Origin: Lachnospiraceae bacterium M18-1
GTDB lineage: Bacteria; Bacillota; Clostridia; Lachnospirales; Lachnospiraceae
NCBI GenBank assembly: GCA_000403295.2
Contig: KE159605.1
Span: 1,459,409-1,523,408 of the forward strand
Reading direction: 5' to 3'
DNA: 64,000 bases
The position numbers and the translations under genes were made by a program. Shown piece by piece: positions 52,232-60,167 of this stretch (position 1 is the stretch's first letter; every line of letters starts with the position of its first letter). The notes under the pieces were generated by a model. It was not told the origin of the DNA. It did no database searches and saw nothing but the letters and a program-made list of their open reading frames with translations.

Positions 52232-52613
52232 ATTTTGAAAAAAAAAATTTTTCCCCAGGCATGGTCTTCAAAAGTTCCATATTCTCCACTGCGCGGTTGA
52301 TCATGGAACAGGCGTCCGGTGCGATCAGGCAGTCCAGGAACTGATAGCCGCCCTCGATGGCCCGCTCTAAAAGCGCCCTGCTGTACTCACAGAGGAAGCT
52401 GGTCATATAGTAGGTGCCCATCTCCATGGAACCGGTACGGGGCGCTCTCAGCCGCACAGTAAAGGTTCCCGGAAGGTCGAGAAGCACTTCCGGCACCAGG
52501 CTGCATACATTTCCCACACAGATCCTTCCCTCCTGCCGGGCCCTGCGGACCAGTTCGTTATTGGCCTCGTCCAGCAGTTTTTCAAAATAATATAAGTGTT
52601 TTAAATCCCTCAT
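52203..52613 (-). CDS. HgdB-family subunit, N-terminal part (frameshifted into 51413-52231)
   Basis: A 136-residue frame starting MRDLKHLYYFEKLLDEANNE with the N-terminal core of the family: GNVCSLVPEVLLDLPGTFTV and CLIAPDACSMINRAVENMEL, whose cysteines are the likely cluster ligands. It ends prematurely (HESRR then stop) just past a run of ten T. It follows the CooC-like gene on the same strand after 16 bp. See the C-terminal part for the joined reading. Confidence 0.85.
   Translation of the reverse strand: MRDLKHLYYFEKLLDEANNELVRRARQEGRICVGNVCSLVPEVLLDLPGTFTVRLRAPRTGSMEMGTYYMTSFLCEYSRALLERAIEGGYQFLDCLIAPDACSMINRAVENMELLKTMPGEKFFFSKYGDSHESRR
52238..52247 (-). other. T10 homopolymer at the frameshift of the HgdB-like gene
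   Basis: Ten consecutive T on the coding strand, preceded by AAAAA, mark the exact point where the reading frame breaks. Nine T would restore a full-length protein. Such tracts are prone to replication slippage, transcriptional slippage and sequencing error. Confidence 0.9.
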
Positions 52614-52629
52614 ATGCGTTCCTTTCCTT

Positions 52630-53388
52630 TCATATGATGCCTATATTTTCCAGCGCCTCCCTTGCCCCCTGTACGATCGCCGCATCCTCTGCCAGATAAA
52701 AGATATTTTCCCCTTTCAGGTCAAATTCGGCCAGCGAAGGATCCGCCGGAATCTGCGCCAGCACCGGAAGGCCTCCCAGGTCCATGTATGCCGTCACCCC
52801 CGGATCCGGCAGGCGGTTCAGGATCACGCCTGTCTTTTCATACATGACCAGTTCTTTTGCTACCCTCCGGATCGTCTGCACGACCTGAGTTCCTTTTCTG
52901 CTGGAATCTGTGACCAGGAGCAGATGGGTGACCTTCTCCATGACCCGGCGGTTGATCTGTTCGATCCCTGCCTCCCCGTCGATCACAATATAGTCAAAAT
53001 TGCCTGCCAGGATTCGGATCACCTCTTTCAGATAGCTGTTGACCTTGCAGTAACACCCTGCCGCCTCCGGCCTTCCGACCGCCAGAAAGGAAAAACCGTC
53101 CTGCTCCGCAAGCGCATCGAAAATACGGTATCTGGCCTCTCCCAGAAGTTCAACGGCGGCCCGGGCATTGCCTTCCTCTGCATTGGCCACGACTTCTTTC
53201 CGGATATCATCCACCGTCATCTCCACATCGATCCCAAGGGCCGTAGACAGCCCCACTGCCGGGTCGGCGTCGATTGCCAGGATCTTTTTATCCGGAAGCT
53301 CGGACACCAGCACCTTCACCATGGACGCAGCCAGCGATGTTTTCCCGACTCCCCCCTTGCCCGCTACGGCGATCACTTTTGTATCCAT
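52630..53388 (-). CDS. CooC-like MinD-family ATPase (metal-cluster maturation)
   Basis: A 252-residue P-loop ATPase of the MinD/CooC group. It opens MDTKVIAVAGKGGVGKTSLA with a deviant Walker A (GKGGVGKTS, signature lysine), then DADPAVGLSTALG, and YIVIDGEAGIEQINRR as Walker B region. CooC proteins insert nickel into CO dehydrogenase, and relatives mature other Fe-S/Ni clusters. Start 53388 follows AAAGGAGG; an upstream extension is non-canonical. It heads the operon that includes both HgdB-like subunits, the activase, the oxidoreductase and HypA. Confidence 0.9.
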   Translation of the reverse strand: MDTKVIAVAGKGGVGKTSLAASMVKVLVSELPDKKILAIDADPAVGLSTALGIDVEMTVDDIRKEVVANAEEGNARAAVELLGEARYRIFDALAEQDGFSFLAVGRPEAAGCYCKVNSYLKEVIRILAGNFDYIVIDGEAGIEQINRRVMEKVTHLLLVTDSSRKGTQVVQTIRRVAKELVMYEKTGVILNRLPDPGVTAYMDLGGLPVLAQIPADPSLAEFDLKGENIFYLAEDAAIVQGAREALENIGII

Positions 53389-53463
53389 CTTTATTTCCTC
53401 CTTTTGCCGGGTGCAAGGCACCGTGATCATAAACTGATACCTACATTTTCCGACAATTTGTCC

Positions 53464-53476
53464 CAATTGTAAATTG
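53464..53476. promoter_or_regulatory. Candidate operator between the GntR gene and the HgdB-type operon
   Basis: CAATT-GTA-AATTG is a perfect short dyad in the divergent 286-bp intergenic region, within further AATTGT-type repeats. It could be bound by the GntR protein. Support is limited to symmetry and position. Confidence 0.35.
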
Positions 53477-53534
53477 ACACAATTCCCAAAGTTAGAATGA
53501 TCTTTTTTATGGTCCTGGTCAGACCACGTTTTTA

Positions 53535-53563
53535 TTGACAATGGAGGGATTCTGGAATATAGT
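53535..53563 (+). promoter_or_regulatory. Sigma-A promoter of the GntR gene
   Basis: TTGACA (53535-53540) and TATAGT (53558-53563) with a 17-bp spacer, 112 bp before the GTG start. Confidence 0.7.
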
Positions 53564-53674
53564 AGGAATCAGATAACTATTCGGGAAAGCCAGGCTGTGA
53601 AGAATTAGCTATTTACTTCGGAATTAATGCAATGATGTATTAGCCTGATGCAGAAGTAAGGAAGTGAGGCCCCT

Positions 53675-54379
53675 GTGAAGTTTAAAAAGATCAACACACT
53701 GTCTATCAAGGAATTGTTCATTTCCCAGATCGAGGAAATGATCCTCTCGGGAGAATTAGAGCCTGGCGAAAAGCTGCCTACTGAACGGGAGATTGCCGAT
53801 GAGATGAATATCAGCAAGACGATCGTCCACGAGGGGATCCGGGAATTATCCCGCATTGGTTTTCTGGATGTTGTTTCCCGTCAGGGCGTCTATGTCGCGG
53901 ACTACACCAGCACCGGCAATCTGGACACCCTGTTTGCGATCATCCGCTACCGGGGAGGGATGCCGGACCGGAAGATGATCGTAAGCCTCCTGGATGTCCG
54001 GCTTTATCTGGAATGTCCTGCTCTGGAGATCCTGGCAAAATCCCATACGGAAAAAGAGATTTTACTGCTGGAAAAGCTGCAGGAGGAAGTAAAGCAGGCA
54101 TTTGCCGCAGATATTGAGACCTTCGCTTCCGCCTTGTTTCTCTATCGCAGGACCATTGTGGCGCTGAGCAGGAATTGTATCTCTCCTCTCGTCATGAACG
54201 CATTTTTTACAGCCACAATCCCTGCGTGGATAAATTTTTCAGAATTTATCGGGAAGAAAGCGATCTATAAAAATCTGGTCCGGACTACGGAATGCATCCG
54301 TGCCGGGGATGCCGAAACTGCAAAGGAGCTCTTCCGGGCGCATATTGAGCGGTTCCGGGCGCATATACTGGAGCTTTGA
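53675..54379 (+). CDS. GntR-family transcriptional regulator (FadR-like)
   Basis: A 234-residue regulator with an N-terminal GntR winged helix (SQIEEMILSGELEPGEKLPTE, ISKTIVHEGIRELSRIGFL) and an all-helical FCD-type effector domain. The start is GTG at 53675, preceded by AAGGAAGTGAGG. It is divergent from the CooC/HgdB cluster and most likely represses it in the absence of an effector, probably an organic acid as for most FCD regulators. Confidence 0.92.
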   Translation: MKFKKINTLSIKELFISQIEEMILSGELEPGEKLPTEREIADEMNISKTIVHEGIRELSRIGFLDVVSRQGVYVADYTSTGNLDTLFAIIRYRGGMPDRKMIVSLLDVRLYLECPALEILAKSHTEKEILLLEKLQEEVKQAFAADIETFASALFLYRRTIVALSRNCISPLVMNAFFTATIPAWINFSEFIGKKAIYKNLVRTTECIRAGDAETAKELFRAHIERFRAHILEL

Positions 54380-54398
54380 ATGATAGGGAAAAAATTTT

Positions 54399-54493
54399 CC
54401 ACCTGTACGGTTGGATGCTCTAAAGAGCCTCCAACCGACTCATCCATTCGCAAAAACCGTGCTAACGCACTCTTACGTCTGCTAACGCAGCCG
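54399..54493 (-). repeat. Family A palindromic element overlapping the TRIC gene end
   Basis: On the minus strand GCGTTAGCAGACGTAAGAGT, then GCACGGTTTTTGCGAATGGA and GAGGCTCTTTAGAGCATCC follow the same order as in the complete copy at 4701-4806. The element contains the stop codon of the channel gene (54482-54484), whose last residues (RLR) are encoded by the repeat edge. Confidence 0.8.
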
Positions 54494-55132
54494 CTTCATC
54501 CGGGGCAGATTCCAGTGATAATGTGCCGCCAGGAACCGGATCAGCACTACCAGCGCAGAGGACGCCACCATGGCCGGAATCTGTCCGAATCCGCGGTAGA
54601 TCCAGACGCAGCTCAAAGCCCCTGCCACAGACGCGCAGGCATAGATATGCTTTACGAAAATATAGGGCGGCATGCCCGCCATCATGTCGCGCAGGAGCCC
54701 GCCTCCGACTCCTGTCAGAGTCCCCAGGAAGGTCAGCAGGAAGGTATTTTCCAGATAACCATGGCTGATCCCGGTGGTCACGCCCACCACGGTAAAAATC
54801 CCGAGTCCCACCGAATCCATGATCAGCATGGCTCTGTCGTACAGCTCCCCCGGCTTCCCCTGGAGCGCATTTCTTTTAAAATACAGCGCCAGAAATACTG
54901 CCAGGGCTGTAAAGACCGCAACCAGCACATAGACTGGACGGATCAGGGCTCCGGGCACATTTCCAAGGATCATGTCCCGCGTCATCCCGCCGCCTACGGC
55001 TGTGACCACGCCCAGCACACATACCCCGAAAATGTCCATCCCCCGGTTGATTCCTACCATGGCTCCTGATGCGGCAAATGCAACAGTTCCGATCAGTTCC
55101 ATACAAAATACGATAATTGTCTGTATATCCAT
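54482..55132 (-). CDS. TRIC-type trimeric cation channel family protein
   Basis: A 216-residue membrane protein of the YadS/YicG (UPF0126)/TRIC family: two tandem repeats of three membrane segments, each with a glycine-rich motif (TAVGGGMTRDMILG and TGVGGGLLRDMMAG). A seventh segment follows. Bacterial TRIC proteins form trimeric monovalent-cation channels; some homologues have been linked to amino-acid uptake. It has a start at 55132, and the end lies in the dispersed repeat. It is isolated between the GntR gene and the IS91-like element. Confidence 0.9.
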   Translation of the reverse strand: MDIQTIIVFCMELIGTVAFAASGAMVGINRGMDIFGVCVLGVVTAVGGGMTRDMILGNVPGALIRPVYVLVAVFTALAVFLALYFKRNALQGKPGELYDRAMLIMDSVGLGIFTVVGVTTGISHGYLENTFLLTFLGTLTGVGGGLLRDMMAGMPPYIFVKHIYACASVAGALSCVWIYRGFGQIPAMVASSALVVLIRFLAAHYHWNLPRMKRLR

Positions 55133-55164
55133 TGTCTTTTCTCCTGAATATTCCTATACAAGAA

Positions 55165-55219
55165 AGTGCCTACGGCACATCAACTCCCCTAGCCCCTCAT
55201 TCATGAGGGGAATTAGGGG
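55165..55219. repeat. Hairpins at the left side of the IS91-like element
   Basis: GTGCC/GGCAC forms a small stem. CCCCTA, then CCCCTCAT and ATGAGGGG, then TAGGGG, form a nested stem (55186-55219). IS91-like elements carry palindromes near their ends instead of inverted repeats, so this may be the left terminal structure. Confidence 0.5.
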
Positions 55220-55255
55220 GTTCCATTTTTTCCCATTCTAGTTCATAATAGTCTC

Positions 55256-56422
55256 ATGAACATACTAAAGAAAATATTCACAGAGCATTTTGAAGAAATT
55301 CAATATATCCTTCATCCTCGTCCTGTTGTGATGGAAAATATCGAAAAGATGATTAATTGTGGGGATCCTTCCTATGGCGGTGCCATGTATGGATGCCCTC
55401 ATTGTGGTAATTTTAAATTTGTCCCTTTCCGATGCCATTCCAAGTTTTGCCCCACCTGCGGCAATAAATATTGCATTGACCGTTCCACTAAAATGTCGTT
55501 TAAATTGCTCCACGGGCCCCATCGCCATCTTGTTTTTACGATTGACGAAAAACTCCGTCCTTTTTTTCTCGAAGACCGTTCCCTGTTGGACTGCCTCTTT
55601 CGCTCTGTCCGCAGTGTCATCATGGAACTCTTTCACAAATTAAACAAACGTAAAAATTTCGTCCCTGGTTTTGTCTGTGTTCTTCATACCTTTGGACGCC
55701 CCCTTGAATGGAACCCTCATATCCACTGCCTCCTTACCGAAGGTGGATTTTCCGATGATGGATTCTGGCGTAATGTGAACTATTTCAATTACACTTATCT
55801 CCGGAAAGCTTTCCAGACCGCTCTCCTAAATGAAATGGAGAAGAAGATCGGCCCTTCTTTTAAAAAAATGAAAGGAGCCATCTACCGTAAGGATAAAGAA
55901 GGATTTTATGTCTATGCAAAACCAAACCTTTGTGATCCTGATACTGTGGTAAAATATATCAGCAGATATCTTGGACGTCCCACGATCGCCTCTTCCAGAG
56001 TTGATTCCTATGATGGCGAAAACGTGACTTTTCATTATAACAAGCATGAAGATGACTCTTATGTGGAAAAAACGCTTCCCGTGTTGGATTTTATACAACT
56101 TCTGATCCAGCATATCCCGGAAAAGCATTTCAAGATAACCCGCTATTATGGACTCTATGCCCGGCGGCGGGAACTTGATAAAACCATACGCAAAGCCGTT
56201 GATCCTTGTAAACATAAAATCATTTTGGATTGGAATCAATGGCGGAATCTCATTTTTCTCTCTTTTGGATATGACCCTTTAGAATGTCCAAAATGCAAAC
56301 ACAAAATGGTTTTTATGGAACTCTACCAGAAGCATAAGCGTGTCCCTCTAGAAGAATTATACGAAAAGGCCATGGCACCCTACCGATGTCAATCCAAAGG
56401 CCCTCCCGGTAAATGTGCTTGA
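55256..56422 (+). CDS. IS91-like transposase (HUH endonuclease)
   Basis: A 388-residue transposase. An N-terminal zinc-binding region (CPHCGNFKFVPFRCHSKFC then PTCG, with H/C ligands) is followed by the HUH motif in WNPHIHCLLTEGG (about residue 160). A tyrosine region (KYISRYLGRPTIASSRVDSY) provides the nucleophile for single-strand cleavage. A second cysteine pair (CPKCKHK) near the C-terminus suggests a further zinc site. Length matches full-length members. The frame is intact. Confidence 0.9.
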   Translation: MNILKKIFTEHFEEIQYILHPRPVVMENIEKMINCGDPSYGGAMYGCPHCGNFKFVPFRCHSKFCPTCGNKYCIDRSTKMSFKLLHGPHRHLVFTIDEKLRPFFLEDRSLLDCLFRSVRSVIMELFHKLNKRKNFVPGFVCVLHTFGRPLEWNPHIHCLLTEGGFSDDGFWRNVNYFNYTYLRKAFQTALLNEMEKKIGPSFKKMKGAIYRKDKEGFYVYAKPNLCDPDTVVKYISRYLGRPTIASSRVDSYDGENVTFHYNKHEDDSYVEKTLPVLDFIQLLIQHIPEKHFKITRYYGLYARRRELDKTIRKAVDPCKHKIILDWNQWRNLIFLSFGYDPLECPKCKHKMVFMELYQKHKRVPLEELYEKAMAPYRCQSKGPPGKCA

Positions 56423-56474
56423 TTTTATTTCCCATCTGTCCCATACTAAACGTAATATAAAGATGGGAGGCTCC

Positions 56475-56657
56475 ATGATGAATTCAAAATTTTTAGAGGA
56501 ACTCAGACAACGCTATATGAAAAACCCGCCAGAAGGTATGACATCCAAGCTGGTAAAAAACATGACGGATTCCGACCTGCTCGACATGCATTACTTTCTA
56601 ACTGAAGATGAGGATCTTGACGGGAATGACTCTGAAGATGGTTTCTATATCTTCTAA
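56475..56657 (+). CDS. Small protein encoded with the IS91-like transposase
   Basis: A 60-residue, acidic-tailed protein (MMNSKFLEELRQRYMKNPPE at the start, EDEDLDGNDSEDGFYIF at the end) starting behind GATGGGAGG, 52 bp after the transposase gene. Not a family I can name. It may regulate transposition. The short gap and the terminator that follows suggest one transcript. Confidence 0.6.
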   Translation: MMNSKFLEELRQRYMKNPPEGMTSKLVKNMTDSDLLDMHYFLTEDEDLDGNDSEDGFYIF

Positions 56658-56686
56658 TCGTTCTCATGAGTCATTATGCCCTTTCG

Positions 56687-56719
56687 ATAACCTATTATTT
56701 TGGTAGGTTATTTTTCTTT
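56687..56719 (+). terminator. Terminator after the IS91-like small gene
   Basis: ATAACCTA (56687-56694) pairs with TAGGTTAT (56704-56711), followed by TTTTCTTT. It is 30 bp past the stop of the small gene. Confidence 0.75.
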
Positions 56720-56732
56720 ATGCAAAAATGGA

Positions 56733-56884
56733 GAAATTTCCTAATAGAGAACAAAAGTGCGCTTCGCACACTCCCGCGTTGTTACATTTTTAGCAGCGCA
56801 GCTTTTGTTCCGCGCGCGTAGCTGCGCATCCCCCGGAGGGTTGTTCTTCTATAGGAAAATTCGGAGAAGTTTCCTATAGAAGAA
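56733..56884. other. Structured non-coding region right of the IS91-like element
   Basis: GAACAAAAG and CTTTTGTTC arms flank stems at GTGCG/CGCAC and GCGCAGC/GCTGCGC. Then a perfect 15-bp inverted repeat, TTCTTCTATAGGAAA (56844-56858) and TTTCCTATAGAAGAA (56870-56884), closes the stretch. No gene is seen. It may be the right end of the element or a structured RNA. Confidence 0.5.
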
Positions 56885-56890
56885 TAAAGA

Positions 56891-56924
56891 AAATCACCGC
56901 AGGCACAAATCCTTACGGTGATTT
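56891..56924 (-). terminator. Terminator after the cytidylate-kinase-like gene
   Basis: AAATCACCG (56891-56899) pairs with CGGTGATTT (56916-56924). On the minus strand the stem is followed by T-rich sequence (TTTTCTTTATTCTTC). It lies about 40 bp past the stop at 56961. Confidence 0.7.
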
Positions 56925-56940
56925 AAAATATAAAACTTTC

Positions 56941-56971
56941 CACCTGTACGGTTGGATGCTCTAAAGAGCCT
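56941..56971 (-). repeat. Partial family A element at the 3' end of the cytidylate-kinase-like gene
   Basis: CACCTGTACGGTTGGATGCT followed by CTAAAGAGCCTC matches 54400-54431 without change. It supplies the final codons (GAG GCT CTT TAG) of the gene at 56961. Confidence 0.8.
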
Positions 56972-57587
56972 CAAATCGTACTTTAATATAAGCCTTGATC
57001 TCTTCCACGCATTTTTCGAATCCAAGCTTGCCGCTGTTCAGACACAGGTCATAATTCCTCGCGTCCGTCCATTCCCTGCCGGTATAGTGCTTATAAAAAT
57101 CAGAACGGTACTTATCCGTCGAGGAAATGAATTTCTCCATCTCCGCCGTTGTCATACTGTTGCGTTCCATGGCGCGGGCCAGGTTAAATTCCGGCGACGC
57201 ATGGACAAATACGCTGACCACATTCGGATGATCCCTGAGCACAAAATCCGCCGCGCGCCCGATGATCACGCAGGTCTCGGTCTTTGCCAGACGCTTGATG
57301 ACCTCTGCCTGCCAGTTGAACAGGTTTTTCGCAGATACGAAATCCTTATGCCCCGGCGGGATGACCTTCCCGTCATAGAGATCTGTCGTCATGCGCAGCA
57401 GCAGGCTGTTCCTCAGCTTCTCGTCAAACTGCATGAAGAGCTGTTCATTGATACCGCTCTCCTCCGAAGCCATCTTCAGGAGATTCATCCCATAGCACGG
57501 GATCCCCAGCTCCTTCGCGTACATTTCTCCTACGGTCTTTCCGCCGCTTCCATACTGCCTGGCAATTGTTACTACAATATTTTCCAT
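56961..57587 (-). CDS. Cytidylate kinase-like protein
   Basis: A 208-residue P-loop protein of the cytidylate kinase-like family (AAA_33/CMK-like). It has a GSGG-type P-loop (IARQYGSGGKTVGE), then a helical lid region and VIIGRAADFVLRD plus DARNYDLCLNSG, which is the nucleoside-binding Asp region of kinases of this type. Members are common in Clostridia as stand-alone proteins of unknown substrate, distinct from the essential Cmk. It ends in sequence derived from the dispersed repeat. Confidence 0.85.
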   Translation of the reverse strand: MENIVVTIARQYGSGGKTVGEMYAKELGIPCYGMNLLKMASEESGINEQLFMQFDEKLRNSLLLRMTTDLYDGKVIPPGHKDFVSAKNLFNWQAEVIKRLAKTETCVIIGRAADFVLRDHPNVVSVFVHASPEFNLARAMERNSMTTAEMEKFISSTDKYRSDFYKHYTGREWTDARNYDLCLNSGKLGFEKCVEEIKAYIKVRFEAL

Positions 57588-57604
57588 ATCCGCTGCCCTC
57601 CTCT

Positions 57605-58315
57605 TTATTCTCCAAGATACGCCTTCTTGATGGAATCGTCATTCATCAGTTCCTTCGCGTCCCCGTCCAGCACGATCTTTCCGGTTTCCAGCACATACGC
57701 GCGGTCTGCGATGGACAGCGCCTTTTTCGCGTTCTGCTCCACCAGCAGCACGGTAGTCCCGCTTGCGCTGACCTCCTGGATGATATCAAAGATCTCATTG
57801 ACCAGGATCGGAGACAATCCCATGGAAGGCTCGTCCATCACAATGATCTTCGGATGAGACATCAGCGCCCGGCCCATGGCCAGCATCTGCTGTTCCCCGC
57901 CGCTCAATGTCCCGGCCAGCTGGTTCTTCCGTTCCTCCAGACGCGGGAACCGCTTATAGACCATTTCCAGAGTCCGGGCGGTCTCCGCCTTGTCCTTTCT
58001 CGTATAGGCCCCCATCTTCAGATTCTGGTAGACCGACAGCTCCGCAAATACACGCCGCCCCTCCGGCACATGGGCCATCCCCAGGGACACGATCTTGTGG
58101 GCAGGAACCTTCGTGATGTCCTTTCCCTCGAAGATCACGGAACCCTTTTTCGGGGACAAGAGACCTGTGATGGTGTGCAGGATCGTCGTCTTTCCCGCGC
58201 CGTTGGCGCCGATCAGGGCGATGACCTCCCCTTCGTTGACCTCAAAGGAAATGCCCTTGATGGCCTGGATCACACCGTAAAATACCTCGATATCTTTGAT
58301 TTCAAGCATTGCCAT
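57605..58315 (-). CDS. livF: Branched-chain amino-acid ABC transporter ATPase LivF
   Basis: A 236-residue ATPase: Walker A GANGAGKTT, signature TLSGGEQQM, Walker B IIVMDEPSMGLSP, with the LivF-typical VEGEVIALIG and GRRVFAELSVYQNL segments. It supplies ATP for high-affinity Leu/Ile/Val uptake and is the last gene of the livJHMGF operon. It follows LivG by 11 bp. Confidence 0.95.
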   Translation of the reverse strand: MAMLEIKDIEVFYGVIQAIKGISFEVNEGEVIALIGANGAGKTTILHTITGLLSPKKGSVIFEGKDITKVPAHKIVSLGMAHVPEGRRVFAELSVYQNLKMGAYTRKDKAETARTLEMVYKRFPRLEERKNQLAGTLSGGEQQMLAMGRALMSHPKIIVMDEPSMGLSPILVNEIFDIIQEVSASGTTVLLVEQNAKKALSIADRAYVLETGKIVLDGDAKELMNDDSIKKAYLGE

Positions 58316-58326
58316 GATCTCACCCC

Positions 58327-59085
58327 CTATTCTCCCAGATATGCCTTGATGACTTCCGGATTGTTCAGTACGTCGCTTGTCTTGCCCTCGGCCAGTACCT
58401 GTCCGAAGTTCAGTACGGTCAGTTCCTCGCAGATCCCGGACACCAGCTTCATATCGTGCTCGATCAAAAGCACCGTCATATCAAAGGTATCCCGCACGAA
58501 ACGGATCGTCTCCATCAGCTCCTTGGTCTCGTTGGGGTTCATGCCCGCCGCAGGCTCGTCCAGGAGCAGGAGCTTGGGCTCCGTCGCCAGCGCCCGGGTG
58601 ATCTCCAGCTTCCTCTGCTTTCCGTAAGGAAGGTTGGAGGCCAGGGTCCGGGACTCCTGGTCCAGGTCAAAGACCTTCAAGAGCTCCATGGCCTTTTCGT
58701 CCATTTCCTTTTCTACCTTATAGTATCTGGGCAGGCGCAGGATGCCTTCCAGTGTGGAATACGGATGATGGTTGTGCAGGCCTGCTTTTACGTTGTCCAG
58801 CACGGTCAGGTCCTTGAACAGACGGATATTCTGAAACGTCCTTGCGATGCCTGCTTTGTTGATATCAATGGTTTTCTTTCCGACGATATTCTCCCCGTCC
58901 AGCGTAATGATCCCTTCATCAGGCCGGTATACCCCGGTCAGCAGGTTGAAGACTGTGGTCTTGCCGGCACCGTTGGGCCCGATCAGGCCGTAGAGACAGC
59001 CCTTCTCGATATGCAGGTGAAATTCATTCACCGCCCGCAGTCCGCCAAAGGAGATTCCCAGATTTTTCACTTCCAGTAATGCCAT
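58327..59085 (-). CDS. livG: Branched-chain amino-acid ABC transporter ATPase LivG
   Basis: A 252-residue ATPase: Walker A GPNGAGKTT, signature YGKQRKLEITRALA (LivG type, without LSGG), Walker B LLLLDEPAAGMNPNE. The start at 59085 (MALLEVKN) has GAGGAGG upstream; a longer frame would begin inside LivM. Operon gene four of five, before LivF. Confidence 0.95.
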   Translation of the reverse strand: MALLEVKNLGISFGGLRAVNEFHLHIEKGCLYGLIGPNGAGKTTVFNLLTGVYRPDEGIITLDGENIVGKKTIDINKAGIARTFQNIRLFKDLTVLDNVKAGLHNHHPYSTLEGILRLPRYYKVEKEMDEKAMELLKVFDLDQESRTLASNLPYGKQRKLEITRALATEPKLLLLDEPAAGMNPNETKELMETIRFVRDTFDMTVLLIEHDMKLVSGICEELTVLNFGQVLAEGKTSDVLNNPEVIKAYLGE

Positions 59086-59090
59086 GATTC

Positions 59091-60158
59091 TTAAACCTCC
59101 TCTGCCTTTGCTTTTTTCTTTGCACGGAATTTTTCCGCATACTTCTCTCTCCACTCAACAGCCTTGGGGCTCCAGTTGAAGAGCATCATCACGATCAGGA
59201 CCACCGCATAGATCAGCATCCGGTAGTCGCTTAAGCTCCGCAGTAATTCTGGAAGCAGCGTCAGCACGACAGCCGCGATGATGGATCCGCGGATATTTCC
59301 GATACCGCCCAGCACGACGAATACCAGGATCATGATGGACATATTGTAACCGAAGTTCTTCGGCTGGGCCGTCAGGGTCGCCAGGTTGTGGGCATAGATC
59401 ACGCCCGCCACGCCCGCCAGCGCCGCTGAAATAGAAAATGCCATGAGTTTGTATTTGGTCACGTTGATCCCGATGGACTCCGCCGCGATCCGGTTGTCAC
59501 GGATTGCCATGATGGCGCGGCCGCTCCGGGAATGGATCAGGTTCAGTACGATAAACAGCGTCAGGAGGATCAGGAGCACTCCCACCGTAAAGGTAGAATC
59601 TTTGGGCGTTCCTGTGATCCCCTGCGGGCCGTTGATGATGACCACCCCGTCAGGCTCCATGTTCAGCGCCATTACGTCCTTTGTGGAAAAATGAAATCCG
59701 TTGGCGTCTTTGCCGATAAACAGGATGTTCATGATGTTTTTGATGATCTCGCCAAAGGCCAGCGTTACGATGGCCAGGTAATCTCCTTTCAGGCGCAGCA
59801 CCGGGATCCCGATCAGGATGCCGCATATCCCCGCAGCTGCCGCCCCGATCAGAAGGGCGATAAAATACCGCAGGCCCGCTGCCGGAATGGCCGCTGCCGT
59901 ACATTTTGAGAAAAAGGCGCTGAAAAAGGCTCCCACACACATGAATCCGGCATGCCCCAGGCTCAGCTCTCCCAGGATCCCTACGGTCAGGTTCAGGGAG
60001 ACTGCCAGGATCACATAGGCGCACAACGGCACCAGAAGTCCCTGCATGAGGCTGGAAAGGCTGCCAGACATGGTCATGGCCTGCACGATGATATAAAGGA
60101 CGACTACCATCACATAAGTGATCAGATTATTTCTTGTAATTTTATTCATCTTTTTCAT
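59091..60158 (-). CDS. livM: Branched-chain amino-acid ABC transporter permease LivM
   Basis: A 355-residue membrane protein with about eight to ten segments and the LivM signatures LSLGHAGFMCVGAFFSAFF, GIPVLRLKGDYLAIVTLAFGEI and GRAIMAIRDNRIAAESIG (EAA-like loop). The start is taken at ATG 60158, with AGGTG upstream; a GTG three codons earlier directly abuts the LivH stop. It pairs with LivH. Confidence 0.93.
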   Translation of the reverse strand: MKKMNKITRNNLITYVMVVVLYIIVQAMTMSGSLSSLMQGLLVPLCAYVILAVSLNLTVGILGELSLGHAGFMCVGAFFSAFFSKCTAAAIPAAGLRYFIALLIGAAAAGICGILIGIPVLRLKGDYLAIVTLAFGEIIKNIMNILFIGKDANGFHFSTKDVMALNMEPDGVVIINGPQGITGTPKDSTFTVGVLLILLTLFIVLNLIHSRSGRAIMAIRDNRIAAESIGINVTKYKLMAFSISAALAGVAGVIYAHNLATLTAQPKNFGYNMSIMILVFVVLGGIGNIRGSIIAAVVLTLLPELLRSLSDYRMLIYAVVLIVMMLFNWSPKAVEWREKYAEKFRAKKKAKAEEV

Positions 60159-60167
60159 CCTGTTCAC

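Larger units (their letters stand above)
55186..56719 (+). mobile_element. IS91-like (Y2/HUH) insertion element, boundaries approximate
   Basis: Contains a complete IS91-type transposase gene and a small companion gene, with a hairpin on the left and a terminator-like stem on the right. Elements of this type move by rolling-circle replication and lack terminal inverted repeats, so the ends cannot be fixed here. Confidence 0.7.
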
